64,000 nucleotides of DNA from the NCBI RefSeq assembly GCF_018736145.1, contig NZ_CP059997.1:8245501-8309500 (forward strand), in the 5' to 3' direction. This document shows positions 8,591 to 15,523 of this stretch, piece by piece. The stretch comes from Amycolatopsis sp. CA-230715. Its GTDB lineage: Bacteria > Actinomycetota > Actinomycetes > Mycobacteriales > Pseudonocardiaceae. The translations under genes were made by a program, and so were the position numbers. Below the pieces are notes generated by a model that was given only the letters and a program-made list of their open reading frames with translations, had not been told where the DNA came from and did not search any database. The first letter of the stretch is position 1. Each line of letters starts with the position of its first letter.

Positions 8591-9745
8591 ATGCGAATTT
8601 CACCAACGGGAAAGCGAATCGCCGTCGCACTGCTGGGCGCGGCGCTGCTCACTTCACCGGGCGCGGCCGGTGCCGCGGAGTCCGGGTACGACCGGGACGA
8701 GTTCCGCCGTGACGTGCGAACGCTGCACGAGGACGGGATCATCGGTGTGCAGGCCCGGCTCAGCACCCGCGACGGCCAGTGGACCGCGACCAGCGGGCAG
8801 GCCGATCGGGCGACCGGGCAGCCGGTTTCCCCGCACAGCTCCTTCCGCATCGCCAGCAACACCAAGACGTTCGTCGCCGTGGTGCTGCTCCAGCTGGTCG
8901 GCGAGGGCAGGCTCGGCCTGGACGACACCGTGGAGCGGCACCTGCCCGGCCTGATCCGCGGCAACGGCAACGACGGCCGCACGATCACCGTCCGGCAGCT
9001 GCTCCAGCACACCAGCGGCCTCGCCGAATACCGGGCGGCGTGGCCACCGACCCCGGAATACTTCGAGCAGAACCGGTTTCGCCATTACGAACCCGCCGAA
9101 CTGGTGCGCATCGCGCTGCAGTACCCGCCGACCGGCCCCGCCGGCGCCCGCCATTCCTATTCGAACACCAACTACGTGGTGGCCGGGATGATCATCCGCG
9201 CGGTGACCGGGAACTCGTGGGCCACCGAGGTCCGCCGCCGGGTGCTCGCCCCGCTGGAGCTGACCGGGACCAGCGTGCCCGGCGACGACCCGTCGATGCC
9301 CGCACCCACCGCGCGCGGGTACCAGCAATGGTTTCCCAGCACGCTCGTCACCGACGTGACCGAGCAGAACCGGACCGGCAGCGACGCGGCGGGCGCGATC
9401 ATCAGTACCACCGCCGATCTCAGCCGCTTCTTCCGCGCACTGCTGGGCGGGCGGCTGCTCCGCCCGGCCCAGCTCGCCGAAATGCAGCGGGTGGTACCGG
9501 TCGAGAAAGGTCTGCAAACCGGGTACGGCCTCGGGCTCGTCCCGTACCGGTTGAGCTGCGGCGGCGTCTACTGGGGACACGGCGGCCAGACCACCGGCTA
9601 TCTCAGCACGGTAGGGGTGTCCGCCGACGGCAGCCGCGCCATCGTGCTCTCTCTCACCGGCCTCACCGCGAAGACTCCGGCAGACCTCGACAAACCGCGA
9701 GCACTCACCGAGCGGATGGTCGACCGGGCGCTCTGCGACCGTTGA
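8591..9745 (+). CDS. Secreted serine hydrolase (class C beta-lactamase/DD-peptidase fold)
   Basis: 384 residues with a Sec signal peptide ending about residue 29 (LLGAALLTSPGAAGAAE). The penicillin-binding-protein motifs are all present: SNTK (Ser89, Lys92), YSNTNYV (YxN) and HGGQTTG in the third-motif position. This matches the beta-lactamase family (Pfam Beta-lactamase), which in streptomycete-like bacteria includes secreted D-alanyl-D-alanine carboxypeptidases and esterases. The length is close to that of the Streptomyces R61 DD-peptidase. It probably acts on cell-wall peptides or small esters outside the cell. Sequence alone does not distinguish carboxypeptidase from esterase. Confidence 0.85.
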   Translation: MRISPTGKRIAVALLGAALLTSPGAAGAAESGYDRDEFRRDVRTLHEDGIIGVQARLSTRDGQWTATSGQADRATGQPVSPHSSFRIASNTKTFVAVVLLQLVGEGRLGLDDTVERHLPGLIRGNGNDGRTITVRQLLQHTSGLAEYRAAWPPTPEYFEQNRFRHYEPAELVRIALQYPPTGPAGARHSYSNTNYVVAGMIIRAVTGNSWATEVRRRVLAPLELTGTSVPGDDPSMPAPTARGYQQWFPSTLVTDVTEQNRTGSDAAGAIISTTADLSRFFRALLGGRLLRPAQLAEMQRVVPVEKGLQTGYGLGLVPYRLSCGGVYWGHGGQTTGYLSTVGVSADGSRAIVLSLTGLTAKTPADLDKPRALTERMVDRALCDR

Positions 9746-9756
9746 GCGCGGAGAGA

Positions 9757-10560
9757 ATGTCGCTGCGGGTGCGGATCGGCTGGGTGATGATCGCGCCGTG
9801 GAACTCGACTGGGGTTATTTCCGTCAGCTGTACGAAGGGTTTGCTCGAGCACGATGACGGGTGCCGGGCGTACCTGAACGGTCAGCGGGTGGCGGTAGCC
9901 GAGCACCTGGCCGAGCTGGCGCCGCTGCGCAAACGGGAACGGATACCCGCCGACGGGTACACCGGGGACGACGAGCGACTGTGGCGGATCATGAAGCTGC
10001 ACGGGCTCGGCCGGACCAACGACTACCTGATCGAACTGTTCCGCTCGCAAAGAGACCCGTCGGCCGGGATCGCGGTGCACACGGAGTTCTTCTCGGGAGT
10101 CGGGCTGACCCCGTTCGAGCACGCCGAGGCGTTTTCCCCGTTCCACCACGAAATCTTCGCCGTGGTGCAGGATCCGTCCGCGACGAGCGTGACCGTGGAG
10201 GAGGTGTTGTGGTTTGGCGACCTGCTGTTCAGCCGGGCCGGGGTGCGCGCCTGGGATTCGAACTCGCAGTGGCGAACGCGCTTCGCCCGGTTCTACGCCG
10301 ACGAGGAGGGCCTGCACTTCAACTGGGACGGTGAGGTGGACATCGCTCACGATCCTCCGGCGGCCCGGTACGGGTGGCCAGAGGGTATCGAGGATCCGCT
10401 GGACCAACGCCGGGAACTGGTGCTGCACCGTTGTTTCGTCCGCGACCCGCTCCCGGCCGACGAGCACGACCGGTACCCGTACGACGACCGGTTCAGCCTC
10501 ACCTCCGCGGAGTGGCCGCTACGGCCGGAGTCACTCGTGCACGTCCCGTGGTCCGAGTGA
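9757..10560 (+). CDS. Unknown protein, possibly frameshifted near its N-terminus
   Basis: 267 residues from ATG 9757. The body (from about position 9860) is charged, soluble and protein-like, with W/F-rich stretches such as EFFSGVGLTPFEHAEAFSPF and LHFNWDGEVDI. I recognise no domain. The first 30 residues look unnatural, whereas GTG 9798 in another frame gives MELDWGYFRQLYEGFARAR before a stop, and this would join smoothly to the body if one base were gained or lost near 9855. The true gene may therefore start at 9798 with a frameshift, from mutation or sequencing error. It converges on the pentapeptide pseudogene. Confidence 0.5.
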   Translation: MSLRVRIGWVMIAPWNSTGVISVSCTKGLLEHDDGCRAYLNGQRVAVAEHLAELAPLRKRERIPADGYTGDDERLWRIMKLHGLGRTNDYLIELFRSQRDPSAGIAVHTEFFSGVGLTPFEHAEAFSPFHHEIFAVVQDPSATSVTVEEVLWFGDLLFSRAGVRAWDSNSQWRTRFARFYADEEGLHFNWDGEVDIAHDPPAARYGWPEGIEDPLDQRRELVLHRCFVRDPLPADEHDRYPYDDRFSLTSAEWPLRPESLVHVPWSE

Positions 10561-11261
10561 GCGTCGTCGAACCGGGCGAGCCCGGCGAACGTCGCGCTGG
10601 CGCACCAGGTCTGCCCGGTGAGGGTCGCGCCGGTGAACCGGGCGGGTGCGGACCCGGCACCGGCTCAGGTTGAGGTCGATGTCTCGCCAGAACGTGTCGA
10701 GCGAGTGGTCGGGATCGTCGCCGGGACGCAGGTGGGATTCGAGGACGCCCAGACCGGTGAGCCGCACCTCGCGTTCCTGAGCGTGGTCGCCGTAGGGCAT
10801 CCGCAGGTAGGCGCACAGCACGTCGACCACGGTCTGCCGTTGTCCCTCGTTGTCCTGAGCCAGGCGTTCGAGTGCGTAGAACCCGGCCATGCGGACCGGC
10901 GCCTTGTCCGATCCGAGCTGTTCGCTGGCCTTGATGTACAACTCGGTGATCCGACGCGCCTCGGCGTCGACCCTGGCGTCGGCGGCGGTCCGCTCGGCGT
11001 GCAGCCGGTTGGTCTCGGCGACGCGCTCGGCGTGGGCTTGAACCCGGTCGCGCTGGGCCAGTTCGGCGTGCCTGGCCGCCAGCTCCAGCTCCTGGGTCCG
11101 CTGCCGCCTTCTTTTTCGGGTCGGCCAAGGCGAGGCCATCGATCCAGCGCCACAAGGCGATCAGCACCACGACGGCGGTGGCCGCGACTACCGCCGCGGC
11201 GACCGGTACCACCACGGGGGCAGTGGCATCCGCCTGGGTGCTGATCGTTCGCGTCGGTCAC
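10560..11261 (-). pseudogene. Frameshifted pentapeptide-repeat membrane protein
   Basis: Pieces of one protein are spread over three frames. The start MTDANDQHPGG is at 11261. After a shift near 11228 comes a membrane helix, VAAAVVAATAVVVLIALW, ending LADPKKKAA. After a shift near 11100 comes a coiled, charged region (AETNRLHAERTAADARVDAE, then ITELYIKASEQLGSDKAPVR, ALERLAQDNEGQRQ and FWRDIDLNL). After a stop or shift near 10665 comes ARFTG-ATLTG-QTWCA-SATFA-GLARF, a run of pentapeptide repeats. This order is usual for actinobacterial pentapeptide-repeat proteins. At least three shifts mean the gene is dead, or that the local sequence has errors. The repeat region is also very short. Confidence 0.7.
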
Positions 11262-11377
11262 CCTCGCATGATCGCGGATCGAGGATGTCTTCGGCTATCC
11301 GGAGTACGGAATTCCCTCGCACGGCACCGAAAATCATGAAATCCGGCCGATACGCTCGACGGTCGAGGTGATGTCCT

Positions 11378-11632
11378 GTGCACAGAAGAGCTGTCGCTAC
11401 CGGCTTGATCGTCGCCGCGTGCTTGGTGAGCGCGCCCGCGGCGGCGGCCACTGAAACGAGGGACTTCCGCGGCGAGGGGAGCAGCGACTTCGGGTTGCAG
11501 CTCTACTACGCCCGTGACGACGCGCGGCGCCAGGCGACCGCCGCGGGATTCGGGAACTGCACCGAGATCTACCAGAAGCTGTGGCCGTACACCGCGACGG
11601 TCATCTGGCGATGCACCCGGATTTCTGTATAA
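11378..11632 (+). CDS. Small secreted protein of unknown function
   Basis: 84 residues from a GTG preceded by GAGGTG at good spacing. An N-terminal signal peptide (VATGLIVAACLVSAPAAAA) should be cleaved near residue 24, leaving about 60 residues. The mature part includes DARRQATAAGFGNC and WPYTATVIWRCTR, with two Cys that could form one disulfide. Small secreted actinobacterial proteins with similar DA-rich helices are common, but I recognise no named family. It stands alone; about 240 bp downstream contain no supportable gene. Confidence 0.55.
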   Translation: MHRRAVATGLIVAACLVSAPAAAATETRDFRGEGSSDFGLQLYYARDDARRQATAAGFGNCTEIYQKLWPYTATVIWRCTRISV

Positions 11633-11872
11633 CGACCTATACAGCTCCGCTTTGAAGCATGCGGGAATGGGTGCGTCCGTCAAAGAACAGCAGCGACCAC
11701 GAGTACGCGCGGGGCTCCGGAGTTCGTCTCGTCGACGGCGAGCGAACGGAGAGGTGAAAGGTGTCTGCCGCGTTGTGCAGCGTGTCCGGTGTGCGATTGC
11801 TTGCGTCGCAAGGGTTGCGCTTCGCATGGTCGGATGTGCACGCGACGACCGCCGACGCCGCACAAGCGACGG

Positions 11873-12401
11873 TCAGCACCAGCGGTCGGGGAGGGTGTAG
11901 TGCCAGCCCTCCCGCCAGCCGAACGGGGCGTCGACGAGGTCTTCGATCGCCGCGCCGGTCAGCAGGCAGTCCAACGCCCACTTGTTGGCCGAATGGGCGA
12001 TCACGAGAACCCGCCGCCCGGACCAGCTCGCGGCGAGGTCGTGCAGGAACTCGCTCGTGGCCTGGATGACCTGCCGGTAGCTCTGGCCGCCGGGAAACGG
12101 GTCGTCGATGTGCCGCGCCCGCTTTCCCGCCAGGTCCGCGACCGGGCAGCCGTTCAGCTCACCGTAGTCGCACTCGCGCAGGCGAACGTCTTGGTGCACG
12201 GGCAATTCGGCACCGCTGAAAGCGATTCGCGCGGTCTCCACCGCGCGCCGCAAGTCGGAAACGAACACGGCGGCGGTCGCCGAGTTCTGCGGCGAACTGC
12301 TTCCCGCGCGCGGAAAGCGCACCCGGCAGCCAGCCGCTCGCGATGCCGTTTTCGTTGTCCGTGGTCAGCGAATGGGTCTCGTAGACGATCTCGACGGCCA
12401 T
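11873..12401 (-). pseudogene. Histidine phosphatase (phosphoglycerate-mutase-like), frameshifted
   Basis: The N-terminus MAVEIVYETHSLTTDNENG begins at 12401, its ATG overlapping the esterase stop by one base (TGATG). It reads on through WLPGALSARGKQFAAELGD. The remainder (VFVSDLRRAVETARI, CDYGELNG, VLVIAHSANKWALDCLL) lies in another frame from about 12270. Together these give a histidine-phosphatase fold with ETHS in place of the usual RHG, as seen in one actinobacterial subfamily, and the second catalytic His in IAHSA. One frameshift near 12265 splits it. It is the last gene of the esterase operon. Either a pseudogene or a sequencing error. Confidence 0.68.
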
Positions 12402-13435
12402 CAGCGTTTCAACCGCTCCGCCAGCCACTTCAGGGCGAGCGGGTAGCGGTAGTCGATGGCGCCGTGCGTGGCGTCGAACAGTTCGAAGTAGACGCGGTCT
12501 TCGGGCAGGCCCGCCGTCAGTATCTCCGCGCGGAACGCTTCGGCGCCGACGTCGAGGAACCATTCGTCCCGCGTGCCCGCGTCGATCCAGACGGCGCGCA
12601 GCGAGCGAACGGCCTCGGCGTACTTCGGCACCATGCGCACGGGGTCCCAGTCCAGCCACCGCTGCCAGGCTTCCTGGCGCAGAACGCCGGTCACCGGGTC
12701 GAACGGCAGCTCCGGCGTGCCGTCCTCGCGCGCGGAAAAGCACGCCGAAATACCGAGCATCATCAGGAGGACGTCGTCATCCGGTTTGGTGAACGACGGG
12801 CGTGACCGGAAGTCGTCCCACCAGCGCTGGATGTCGCCGTCGTAGGCGCGCAGCCCGCGGACAGCCTTGCCGAAGTCGGGGATGTAGCTCAGTTCGTAGA
12901 GGCTGTCACCGGCGTGGGTGGCCAGCGCGCCGAACACGTCGGGGCGCAGCATCGGCGTGATCATCGCGCCGAACCCGCCCGAGGACTTGCCCGAGATCGC
13001 GCGGGATTCCCGGTCCGCGATCGTCCGGTAGTGCGCGTCGACCCACGGGACGATCTCGTCGCACAGGTACGAGTGGTACTCGCCGGTACCGGGCGAGTTC
13101 ACGAACTGCGACCCGCCGACCGCCGTCCACGCGTCGACGAAGACGAGCACACACCCGGGCAGCGTGCCGTCGGCGAACACCGCGTCCGCGGTCTCCGGGA
13201 ACGGCTGCCGGTAGGCCACGCGGTTGGCCCACATCGAAAGGTGCCCGGTGTAGCCCTGGATGACGTACACGGTGGGGTAGCGGGTGGTCGAATCGTCGTA
13301 GCCGGGCGGGACGTACACCCAGAGCGGGCGTTCGTGCGGATCGCCGAGCGGGTTGCCGCGCAGCAGAGCCGAGTCGAAGGTGTGGCGGTCGATTCTTCCG
13401 GCGAGTTCGCCTTCCCAGGGCAGCATGGGTCCCAC
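12401..13435 (-). CDS. Alpha/beta-hydrolase esterase (esterase D / enterochelin-esterase type)
   Basis: 344 residues. The GTG at 13435 follows the upstream stop directly; an internal ATG at 13426 is also possible. It has the putative-esterase fold: YPTVYVIQGYTG in the oxyanion region, the nucleophile elbow GKSSGGFGAM, an acidic residue in WIDAGTRDEWFLD and a late His in DATHGAID. No signal peptide is visible, so it is probably cytoplasmic. Relatives include feruloyl and S-formylglutathione-type esterases; the substrate here is unknown. It follows two small unknown genes and precedes the broken histidine phosphatase, all on the minus strand with overlapping or abutting ends. Confidence 0.82.
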   Translation of the reverse strand: MGPMLPWEGELAGRIDRHTFDSALLRGNPLGDPHERPLWVYVPPGYDDSTTRYPTVYVIQGYTGHLSMWANRVAYRQPFPETADAVFADGTLPGCVLVFVDAWTAVGGSQFVNSPGTGEYHSYLCDEIVPWVDAHYRTIADRESRAISGKSSGGFGAMITPMLRPDVFGALATHAGDSLYELSYIPDFGKAVRGLRAYDGDIQRWWDDFRSRPSFTKPDDDVLLMMLGISACFSAREDGTPELPFDPVTGVLRQEAWQRWLDWDPVRMVPKYAEAVRSLRAVWIDAGTRDEWFLDVGAEAFRAEILTAGLPEDRVYFELFDATHGAIDYRYPLALKWLAERLKR

Positions 13436-13750
13436 TCAACCATGTTCGTGGTGGCCCGGTCGTGCGAATTCGGGCCAGTTGGTGTCCCAGACCGGGTCGT
13501 AGTGCGGGTCTCGCCGGTAGGCGCGGGTGAGTTCGCTGTAGACGCGTTCGCGGTAGCGCCGGACGTGGGGCACGGTGTCGACGTCCGCGTGCTCGATGCG
13601 CTCGATGACGAAGAGGAGGTCTTCCGTGCAGGAGACGATCGTTTCGAGCGCTTCGCCGATGGCGTGGCGTTCGTCGGCGAAACAGTCGATGAGGAAAGCC
13701 TGCATCGTGTAGAAGGTGCTCGCGGTGCGGTCGTGGTAGTCGTCGGTCAC
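13436..13750 (-). CDS. Small unknown protein in esterase operon
   Basis: 104 residues from GTG 13750, which overlaps the upstream stop (GTGA). The protein is acidic and probably helical (FYTMQAFLIDCFADERHA, LETIVSCTEDLLFVIERIE) with a Tyr/Arg-rich tail (YRRDPHYDPVWDTNWPEF). There is no signal, membrane helix or recognised domain. Tight overlap on both sides indicates translation coupled with the upstream gene and the esterase. Function unknown. Confidence 0.6.
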   Translation of the reverse strand: MTDDYHDRTASTFYTMQAFLIDCFADERHAIGEALETIVSCTEDLLFVIERIEHADVDTVPHVRRYRERVYSELTRAYRRDPHYDPVWDTNWPEFARPGHHEHG

Positions 13751-14055
13751 GCGGAAGTGCTCGCTTTCTTCGTTTTCGGGGGCGGCCAAGTCAGCCGGAT
13801 GGTGATCAGGTGGTGGCGCGGTTCCTCGGGACGGAGCCGGTACACGCTCACGACGAAGCGGCCGGGCTTCGCGCGCTGCCGGGCGAGGAAGTCCTCGGCA
13901 CACGCCGTCGCGTAACGAACAGCCCAGCGCTCACGCAGTTCCGCGCGATGCTCCATCGTGAATCCCATGTCGTCGACGAGTTCGACGTACGCGAGTTCAC
14001 GAATCCCCTTCGCGTGCTCGCGCCGGTATTCGAGTTCGTGGGGATACCCATCCAT
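13747..14055 (-). CDS. Small unknown protein, first gene of esterase operon
   Basis: 102 residues from ATG 14055. Contains WAVRYATACAEDFLARQRAK and a C-terminal strand region FVVSVYRLRPEEPRHHLITI. No recognised domain, signal or membrane helix. It begins a four-gene minus-strand operon (this gene, a second small gene, an esterase and a broken histidine phosphatase). It is divergent from a DUF5753 regulator across 114 bp containing a palindrome, so that regulator may control it (inference). Confidence 0.6.
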   Translation of the reverse strand: MDGYPHELEYRREHAKGIRELAYVELVDDMGFTMEHRAELRERWAVRYATACAEDFLARQRAKPGRFVVSVYRLRPEEPRHHLITIRLTWPPPKTKKASTSA

Positions 14056-14101
14056 GGCGGAAGGATGAACGCCGGATTCCGGCGCGGAAACACGCCGAAG
14101 T

Positions 14102-14111
14102 GAAACGTTTC
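14102..14111. promoter_or_regulatory. Palindrome in divergent promoter region (candidate operator)
   Basis: GAAACGTTTC is a perfect 10-bp palindrome inside the near-symmetric GTGAAACGTTTCCAC. It sits between the divergent small-gene operon (start 14055) and the DUF5753 regulator (start 14170), overlapping the likely -35 box of the regulator. It is a plausible binding site for that regulator, but no binding evidence exists here. Confidence 0.4.
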
Positions 14112-14136
14112 CACTTAGGACGTTCCGGCTTACGAT
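14108..14136 (+). promoter_or_regulatory. Predicted promoter of the DUF5753 regulator
   Basis: TTTCCA (14108-14113) and TACGAT (14131-14136) are separated by 17 bp and would start transcription about 25-30 bp before the GTG at 14170. The match to the housekeeping sigma consensus is moderate. The -35 overlaps the GAAACGTTTC palindrome. Confidence 0.35.
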
Positions 14137-14169
14137 TCGTGATCATGTCGCGGCGAGGGGTGAGGGCAC

Positions 14170-14997
14170 GTGGGTGAGCGGGTTGGGTCCACCTACCGGC
14201 GGCGTGCGCTGGGGCGAACGCTGAAGCGCCTGCGCGAGGCGGCCGGGATGAGCCTGGAGGACGCCGGGGAACCGATCCGGATCTCGAAGCCGAAGCTCTC
14301 GCGCATCGAGAACGGCCAGTACCCGTCCTACAACGACTTCATGGCCCTGCTGGACCGCTACGGCGTGATCACCAACGACTACGACCACTACGTGCGGATG
14401 TACGACCACGCCAAGGAAAAGGGCTGGTGGCACGCCTTCGGCCTGGACGATCGAGGTTTCGTACCGGTGGAGGCGGAGGCATCGGTAGTACGCACCTACG
14501 AGCTGGGCTTCGTACCTGGCATCTTGCAGGACGAGGGGTACATGAGAGCGACCTTTGCGGCCACACGGGAACCGTTTCGCGGAAAACACCTCGAAAACCA
14601 AATCGCCGTTCGTCTGAGGCGCCAGCGGCGGCTCGTGGAGCAACCAGTGCTGCGAGTGCGGGCGCTCATCGATGAATCGGCGCTGCGGCGGCCACCGTGC
14701 GATCGTTCCCAGCTCAAACACATCGTTGCCTTGTCCGCGCTGCCGAACGTGACTGTGCAGGTCTTGCCCATCGACCTCGGCTCGCATGAAGGGTTGTACA
14801 GCAACTTCGCCGTAGTCGGCTTTCCCGACCCCGTTGAGCCGGACATCGCCTACGTGGCCTACGGGTTTGGTTCCTTGCAAGTCGAGAAAGTGGAAGAGGT
14901 GCGCGCTGCTAGGGTCGTGTTCGACCATCTGGCTGATCTGGCGTTGGACGAACAGCGCACGATTGCCCTGATCGAGCGGATGATCATCGAGATGTGA
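14170..14997 (+). CDS. XRE-family regulator with DUF5753 domain
   Basis: 275 residues from GTG 14170. The N-terminal helix-turn-helix spans about residues 15-65 (LKRLREAAGMSLEDAGEPI ... SKPKLSRIENGQ). The DUF5753 domain follows (VVRTYELGFVPGILQDEGYM ... VLRVRALIDESALRRP ... HEGLYSNFAVVGFPD). Such proteins are abundant in streptomycete-like actinobacteria (WhiJ-like) and are usually encoded next to a DUF397 protein, as here (25 bp downstream). The DUF397 partner is thought to relieve or modify DNA binding; these pairs have been linked to development, and some are annotated as Scr1-type toxin-antitoxin systems. The targets of this copy are unknown. Confidence 0.9.
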   Translation: MGERVGSTYRRRALGRTLKRLREAAGMSLEDAGEPIRISKPKLSRIENGQYPSYNDFMALLDRYGVITNDYDHYVRMYDHAKEKGWWHAFGLDDRGFVPVEAEASVVRTYELGFVPGILQDEGYMRATFAATREPFRGKHLENQIAVRLRRQRRLVEQPVLRVRALIDESALRRPPCDRSQLKHIVALSALPNVTVQVLPIDLGSHEGLYSNFAVVGFPDPVEPDIAYVAYGFGSLQVEKVEEVRAARVVFDHLADLALDEQRTIALIERMIIEM

Positions 14998-15022
14998 CAC
15001 GAGCTTGGAAGAGGCGAGCAGG

Positions 15023-15229
15023 GTGGACCCGGTTAACGTCCTGTGGCGCAAGAGCAGCTATAGCGGCGGCGCGAACAACGACAACTGCGTCGAGGTGGGC
15101 CTCACTGGTGCCGCTATCATCGCTGTGCGGGACTCAAAAGCGCCGCACAGCGGCCTCCTAGCCTTCGATCACCAGGCGTGGTCCGCCTTCACCGCTGCCG
15201 CGGGCGCCTTCCTCATGCCCCGAAGGTGA
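15023..15229 (+). CDS. DUF397 protein, partner of the adjacent regulator
   Basis: 68 residues from GTG 15023; a TTG at 15005 is an alternative. It has the DUF397 signature: WRKSSYSGGANNDNCVEV, then AVRDSKAPHSGLLAFD and a final helix WSAFTAAAGAF. It directly follows the DUF5753 regulator. Notably, the last codons (MPRR and stop) lie inside the first copy of the CCCCGAAGG palindrome, so the C-terminus is formed by repeat DNA; the usual end of the family would be close to the same length. Confidence 0.88.
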   Translation: MDPVNVLWRKSSYSGGANNDNCVEVGLTGAAIIAVRDSKAPHSGLLAFDHQAWSAFTAAAGAFLMPRR

Positions 15230-15268
15230 CCTTCGGGGCGCTCAGGTCCCCGAAAGCCACCTTCGGGG
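15218..15268. repeat. Two CCCCGAAGG palindromes
   Basis: Two 21-bp imperfect palindromes (15218-15238 and 15248-15268) with arms CCCCGAAGG/CCTTCGGGG, or CCCCGAAAG in the second. The first overlaps the stop codon of the DUF397 gene. They may act as transcription terminators but lack a T-run. The same sequence recurs near 29.6-29.9, 43.3-43.5 and 49.9 kb. Confidence 0.85.
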
Positions 15269-15321
15269 CACGGGCATCGCCGCGCCGCCCGTTGTGAGGG
15301 GGGAGTTTGCGGCGCTAGACG

Positions 15322-15416
15322 CCCCGAAGGCCACCTTCGGGGCATGCGCAGCCTCGCCCGCGCGCCCGCGAGGGCCGAGAAAGTGGCGCTAGAGTCCCCG
15401 AAGGTGGCCTTCGGGG
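15322..15416. repeat. Composite REPIN-like element, copy A
   Basis: A 95-bp unit: one palindrome (15322-15342), a GCATGCGCAGCC spacer ending CGAGGGCCGAGAAAGTGGCG, then a palindrome in the opposite reading (15396-15416). An element of identical length and similar spacer lies at 29817-29911, and a degenerate one at 43445-43530. No ORF is supported in this 294-bp gene-free stretch (15230-15523). Confidence 0.75.
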
Positions 15417-15470
15417 ACCCGCGCGCCGCCCGCGCATCGCCCGCCCACGCCGCCCGGAAGCACAAAAGAA

Positions 15471-15506
15471 GGTGCCGCTGCGAGGAAAGATCCCCGCAGC
15501 GGCACC
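15471..15506 (-). terminator. Rho-independent terminator of the S1 protease gene
   Basis: An 11-bp perfect stem (GGTGCCGCTGC at 15471-15481 and its complement at 15496-15506) lies 18 bp past the protease stop. On the minus strand it is followed by a T-rich TTCTTTTGTG. This is the usual form of an intrinsic terminator. Confidence 0.75.
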
Positions 15507-15523
15507 GAAAACCAGAAGAGAAC

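Noticed and set aside
11637..11981. Possible 114-residue minus-strand gene in the gap after the small secreted protein
   Set aside because: No ribosome binding site, overlaps the 3' end of the histidine phosphatase, unusual composition and no recognisable fold. I see nothing else supportable in 11633-11872.
15218..15416. CRISPR-like array of repeats
   Set aside because: The repeats are palindromes with irregular spacing (9 to 53 bp) and the spacers between composite copies are conserved instead of unique. No cas genes are present.
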